Made by a program: the position numbers and the translations under genes | In this document: positions 5,579 through 7,383 of the stretch, in pieces | Numbering within the stretch: the first letter of the stretch is position 1 | Layout: each line of letters begins with the position of its first letter | The notes under the pieces: model-generated | Database searches by the model: none | What the model was told of the DNA's origin: nothing | What the model saw: only the letters and a program-made list of their open reading frames with translations | Assembly (NCBI GenBank): GCA_013003805.1 | Contig: JABDII010000023.1 | Coordinates: 1-7,383 of the forward strand | Origin: Gemmatimonadales bacterium | Lineage (GTDB): Bacteria > Gemmatimonadota > Gemmatimonadetes > Gemmatimonadales > GWC2-71-9 | Length of the DNA: 7,383 nt | Reading direction: 5' to 3'

Positions 5579-5791
5579 TCCCGCAATATAGACGGCAACC
5601 ACGTGAGCGAGGACACAGGACGGGATGGGGTCCCAAACGCTGCCAAAAAGGCAGAAAAACTCGGTATAGCGCTTGCGATACAGGGCTTCCGGCGTTGTGC
5701 GGGCTGCCGGATCGCCCTGCACCAACCTCGGAACTCGAATTCTATCTCTTTTCTTGACAACCACTTAGGCGGCTGAGCACAAGGAGACGGC
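5579..5791. promoter_or_regulatory. Divergent intergenic region between rhomboid and dnaK
   Basis: These 213 bp must carry the promoters for the rhomboid-tpiA-SIMPL cluster and for dnaK, since the two are divergent. I see no convincing -35/-10 pair on either strand, no CIRCE inverted repeat (TTAGCACTC-N9-GAGTGCTAA), and no clear sigma-32 box. A short 5-bp hairpin (5640-5654, CTGCC-AAAAA-GGCAG) is present but weak. The region is assigned as regulatory from position only. Confidence 0.45.
5781..5786 (+). promoter_or_regulatory. Strong ribosome binding site of dnaK
   Basis: AAGGAG ends 5 nt before the ATG at 5792. It is among the best Shine-Dalgarno matches in the window, as expected for an abundant chaperone, and fixes the dnaK start. 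Confidence 0.8.
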
Positions 5792-7383
5792 ATGGCAGCG
5801 AGCAAGATTATCGGGATCGATCTGGGAACGACCAACTCTGTAGTGGCAGTCATGGAGGGTGGCGTTCCGGTCGTGATACCGAACGCCGAGGGTGGGCGCA
5901 CCACGCCTTCGGTGGTGGCGTTTACCAAGGACAGCGAGCGTCTGGTGGGCCAAGTCGCCAAGCGCCAGGCCGTCACCAACCCCAAGCAGACGGTTTTCTC
6001 CATCAAGCGATTCATGGGCCGCCGGATGAACGAGATCACGGAGGAGAAGAAGCTCGTTCCCTACACTGTGATCGAAGGGAAGCATGGGCTCGCCACCGTC
6101 GATATCCAGGGCAAGCACTATACGCCGCCCGAGATCTCGGCGATGATCCTCCAGAAGATGAAGCAGACCGCCGAGGACTACCTGGGCACCACCGTGACAG
6201 AGGCCGTCATTACGGTTCCGGCCTACTTCAACGACTCCCAGCGACAGGCCACCAAGGACGCCGGCAAGATCGCCGGGCTCGACGTCAAGCGGATCATCAA
6301 TGAGCCGACGGCCGCGGCGCTGGCTTACGGTCTGGAGAAGAAGAAGGACGAGAAGATTGCCGTCTTCGACCTCGGCGGCGGGACGTACGACATTTCGATC
6401 CTCGAGCTGGCCGAGGGTGTGTTCGAGGTGAAGAGCACCAACGGCGACACCCACTTAGGCGGCGACGACCTCGATCAGCGGGTCATCAACTGGATGGTAG
6501 CCGAGTTCAAGAAGGACCAGGGCATCGACCTGTCCAAGGACCCGATGGCGCTCCAGCGGCTCAAGGAAGCCGCCGAGAAGGCCAAGATGGAGCTATCCAG
6601 CACCCAGCAGACGGACATCAATCTGCCGTTCATCACGGCCGATCAGTCCGGACCGAAGCATCTGAACTACTCGCTGACGCGGGCAAAGCTCGAGCAGCTG
6701 GTGGACGACCTGCTCCAACGGACTATTCCGCCGATGGAGAAGGCACTCGCGGATGCCGGACTCAAGCAAGGCCAGATTGACGAAGTGATCCTGGTCGGCG
6801 GCTCGACTCGTATTCCCAAGGTCCAGGAAATCGTCACGACTTTCTTTGGGAAGGAGCCCAACCGTTCCGTTAATCCGGACGAGGTGGTCGGGATCGGTGC
6901 GGCCATCCAGGGCGGCGTGTTGGGTGGCGAGGTGAAGGACGTGCTGCTCCTCGACGTGACCCCGCTTTCGCTCGGCATCGAGACGCTGGGCGGCGTGAGC
7001 ACGGCGCTCATCCAGCGGAACACCACGATTCCTACCAAGAAGTCGGAAGTGTTCTCAACGGCCGAGGACAACCAGACGACCGTTGAGATCCATGTACTTC
7101 AAGGCGAGCGCCAGATGGCGGTCGACAACCGGACCATCGGGAAGTTTCAGCTCACCGGCATACCACCGGCTCCCCGGGGCATGCCGCAGATCGAGGTCAC
7201 GTTCGACATCGACGCCAACGGCATTCTACACGTGTCGGCCAAGGACAAGGCCACCAATAAGGAGCAGAAGATCCGGATCGAGGCGTCGAGCGGCCTGAGC
7301 GACAGCGAGATCGAGGGCATGGTGACGGACGCGGAGGCGCATGCCGCCGACGACAAGACCCGCCGAGAGGCCATCGAGGCCAG
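5792..7383 (+). CDS. dnaK: Chaperone protein DnaK (Hsp70), 5' part
   Basis: The first 530 residues of Hsp70, the ATP-driven chaperone that binds unfolded segments and works with DnaJ and GrpE in the cytosol. The nucleotide-binding domain shows G-I-D-L-G-T-T-N-S (8-16), Lys72 in I-K-R-F-M-G-R-R, the T-V-P-A-Y-F-N-D-S-Q-R strand (141-151), Glu171 in N-E-P-T-A-A-A-L-A-Y-G, Thr198 in D-L-G-G-G-T-Y-D and V-G-G-S-T-R-I-P (335-342). The hydrophobic linker V-L-L-L-D-V-T-P-L (384-392) leads into the substrate-binding domain with S-L-G-I-E-T-L-G-G. The window ends in the C-terminal lid helices; about 100-110 residues are missing for a typical length near 640. The usual Phe of D-L-G-G-G-T-F-D is Tyr199 here, a mild change. 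No grpE or dnaJ is visible; dnaJ could follow outside the window. Confidence 0.98.
   Translation, partial: MAASKIIGIDLGTTNSVVAVMEGGVPVVIPNAEGGRTTPSVVAFTKDSERLVGQVAKRQAVTNPKQTVFSIKRFMGRRMNEITEEKKLVPYTVIEGKHGLATVDIQGKHYTPPEISAMILQKMKQTAEDYLGTTVTEAVITVPAYFNDSQRQATKDAGKIAGLDVKRIINEPTAAALAYGLEKKKDEKIAVFDLGGGTYDISILELAEGVFEVKSTNGDTHLGGDDLDQRVINWMVAEFKKDQGIDLSKDPMALQRLKEAAEKAKMELSSTQQTDINLPFITADQSGPKHLNYSLTRAKLEQLVDDLLQRTIPPMEKALADAGLKQGQIDEVILVGGSTRIPKVQEIVTTFFGKEPNRSVNPDEVVGIGAAIQGGVLGGEVKDVLLLDVTPLSLGIETLGGVSTALIQRNTTIPTKKSEVFSTAEDNQTTVEIHVLQGERQMAVDNRTIGKFQLTGIPPAPRGMPQIEVTFDIDANGILHVSAKDKATNKEQKIRIEASSGLSDSEIEGMVTDAEAHAADDKTRREAIEA

Noticed and set aside
5640..5654. CTGCC-AAAAA-GGCAG as an intrinsic terminator
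   Set aside because: Only five pairs, followed by A on the + strand and no T run after the stem on the - strand; no gene ends here.
5754..5759. TTGACA, a perfect -35 box ahead of dnaK
   Set aside because: At 16-18 nt spacing the sequence is GC-rich with no -10-like hexamer, and that position would run into the ribosome binding site at 5781.
5579..5764. 62-residue N-terminal extension of the rhomboid protease
   Set aside because: The family start M-F-P-Y-K-D-D-N-P lies at 5578; the extension is Arg/Cys-rich without features and would use up nearly the whole space needed for the divergent promoters.
4853..5776. Long + strand open frame of 307 codons
   Set aside because: It is antisense to rhomboid and tpiA; its composition is rich in D, E, H, R and Q as expected for the reverse of a membrane protein gene in high-GC DNA.
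5761..6463. 13-base direct repeat CCACTTAGGCGGC at 5761-5773 and 6451-6463
   Set aside because: One exact 13-mer pair is expected about by chance in a window of this size, and the second copy encodes the conserved T-H-L-G-G of DnaK.

Overview
The window is high-GC bacterial DNA. It holds the 3' part of a bacterial microcompartment (BMC) operon on the + strand, a three-gene housekeeping and envelope cluster on the - strand, and the start of dnaK on the + strand. The gene style (high GC, DnaK sequence, an M-F-P-Y-K-D-D-N-P rhomboid start, a SIMPL-domain secreted protein) is compatible with a soil or sediment bacterium such as a Gemmatimonadota or related lineage. That placement is an impression from the proteins and was not tested.

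Region 1 (1-3211, +) is the BMC operon. In order it encodes the C-terminal half of a hexameric shell protein (BMC-H), a 113-nt intercistronic gap carrying a strong 16-bp hairpin, a pentameric vertex protein (BMC-P), a CoA-acylating-type aldehyde dehydrogenase with an N-terminal encapsulation-peptide-like helix, a PduT-like tandem-domain shell protein (BMC-T) that lacks the Fe-S cysteine of PduT, and two further BMC-P proteins. From the first BMC-P on, the genes are packed with gaps of 2 and 30 nt and overlaps of 4 and 1 nt. Together they encode a shell plus one core enzyme that would oxidise a toxic or volatile aldehyde to acyl-CoA. The signature enzyme that makes the aldehyde, and any alcohol dehydrogenase or phosphotransacylase, are not in the window, so the substrate cannot be assigned.

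Region 2 (3253-5578, -) is a probable operon transcribed towards the BMC genes: a rhomboid intramembrane serine protease, triosephosphate isomerase (tpiA, overlapping the rhomboid stop by 1 nt), and a secreted SIMPL/DUF541 protein. It converges on the BMC operon across a 41-bp gap with no obvious terminator.

Region 3 (5579-7383) is a 213-bp divergent intergenic region followed by dnaK, which is cut by the window edge after 530 codons.

The most interesting part is the BMC locus: its type cannot be assigned from what is visible, its cysteine-free PduT-like tile differs from the classical redox-cluster version, and the hairpin between BMC-H and BMC-P could help set the very unequal shell stoichiometry. 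BMCs themselves are a known class of system; what is open here is the subtype and its substrate.
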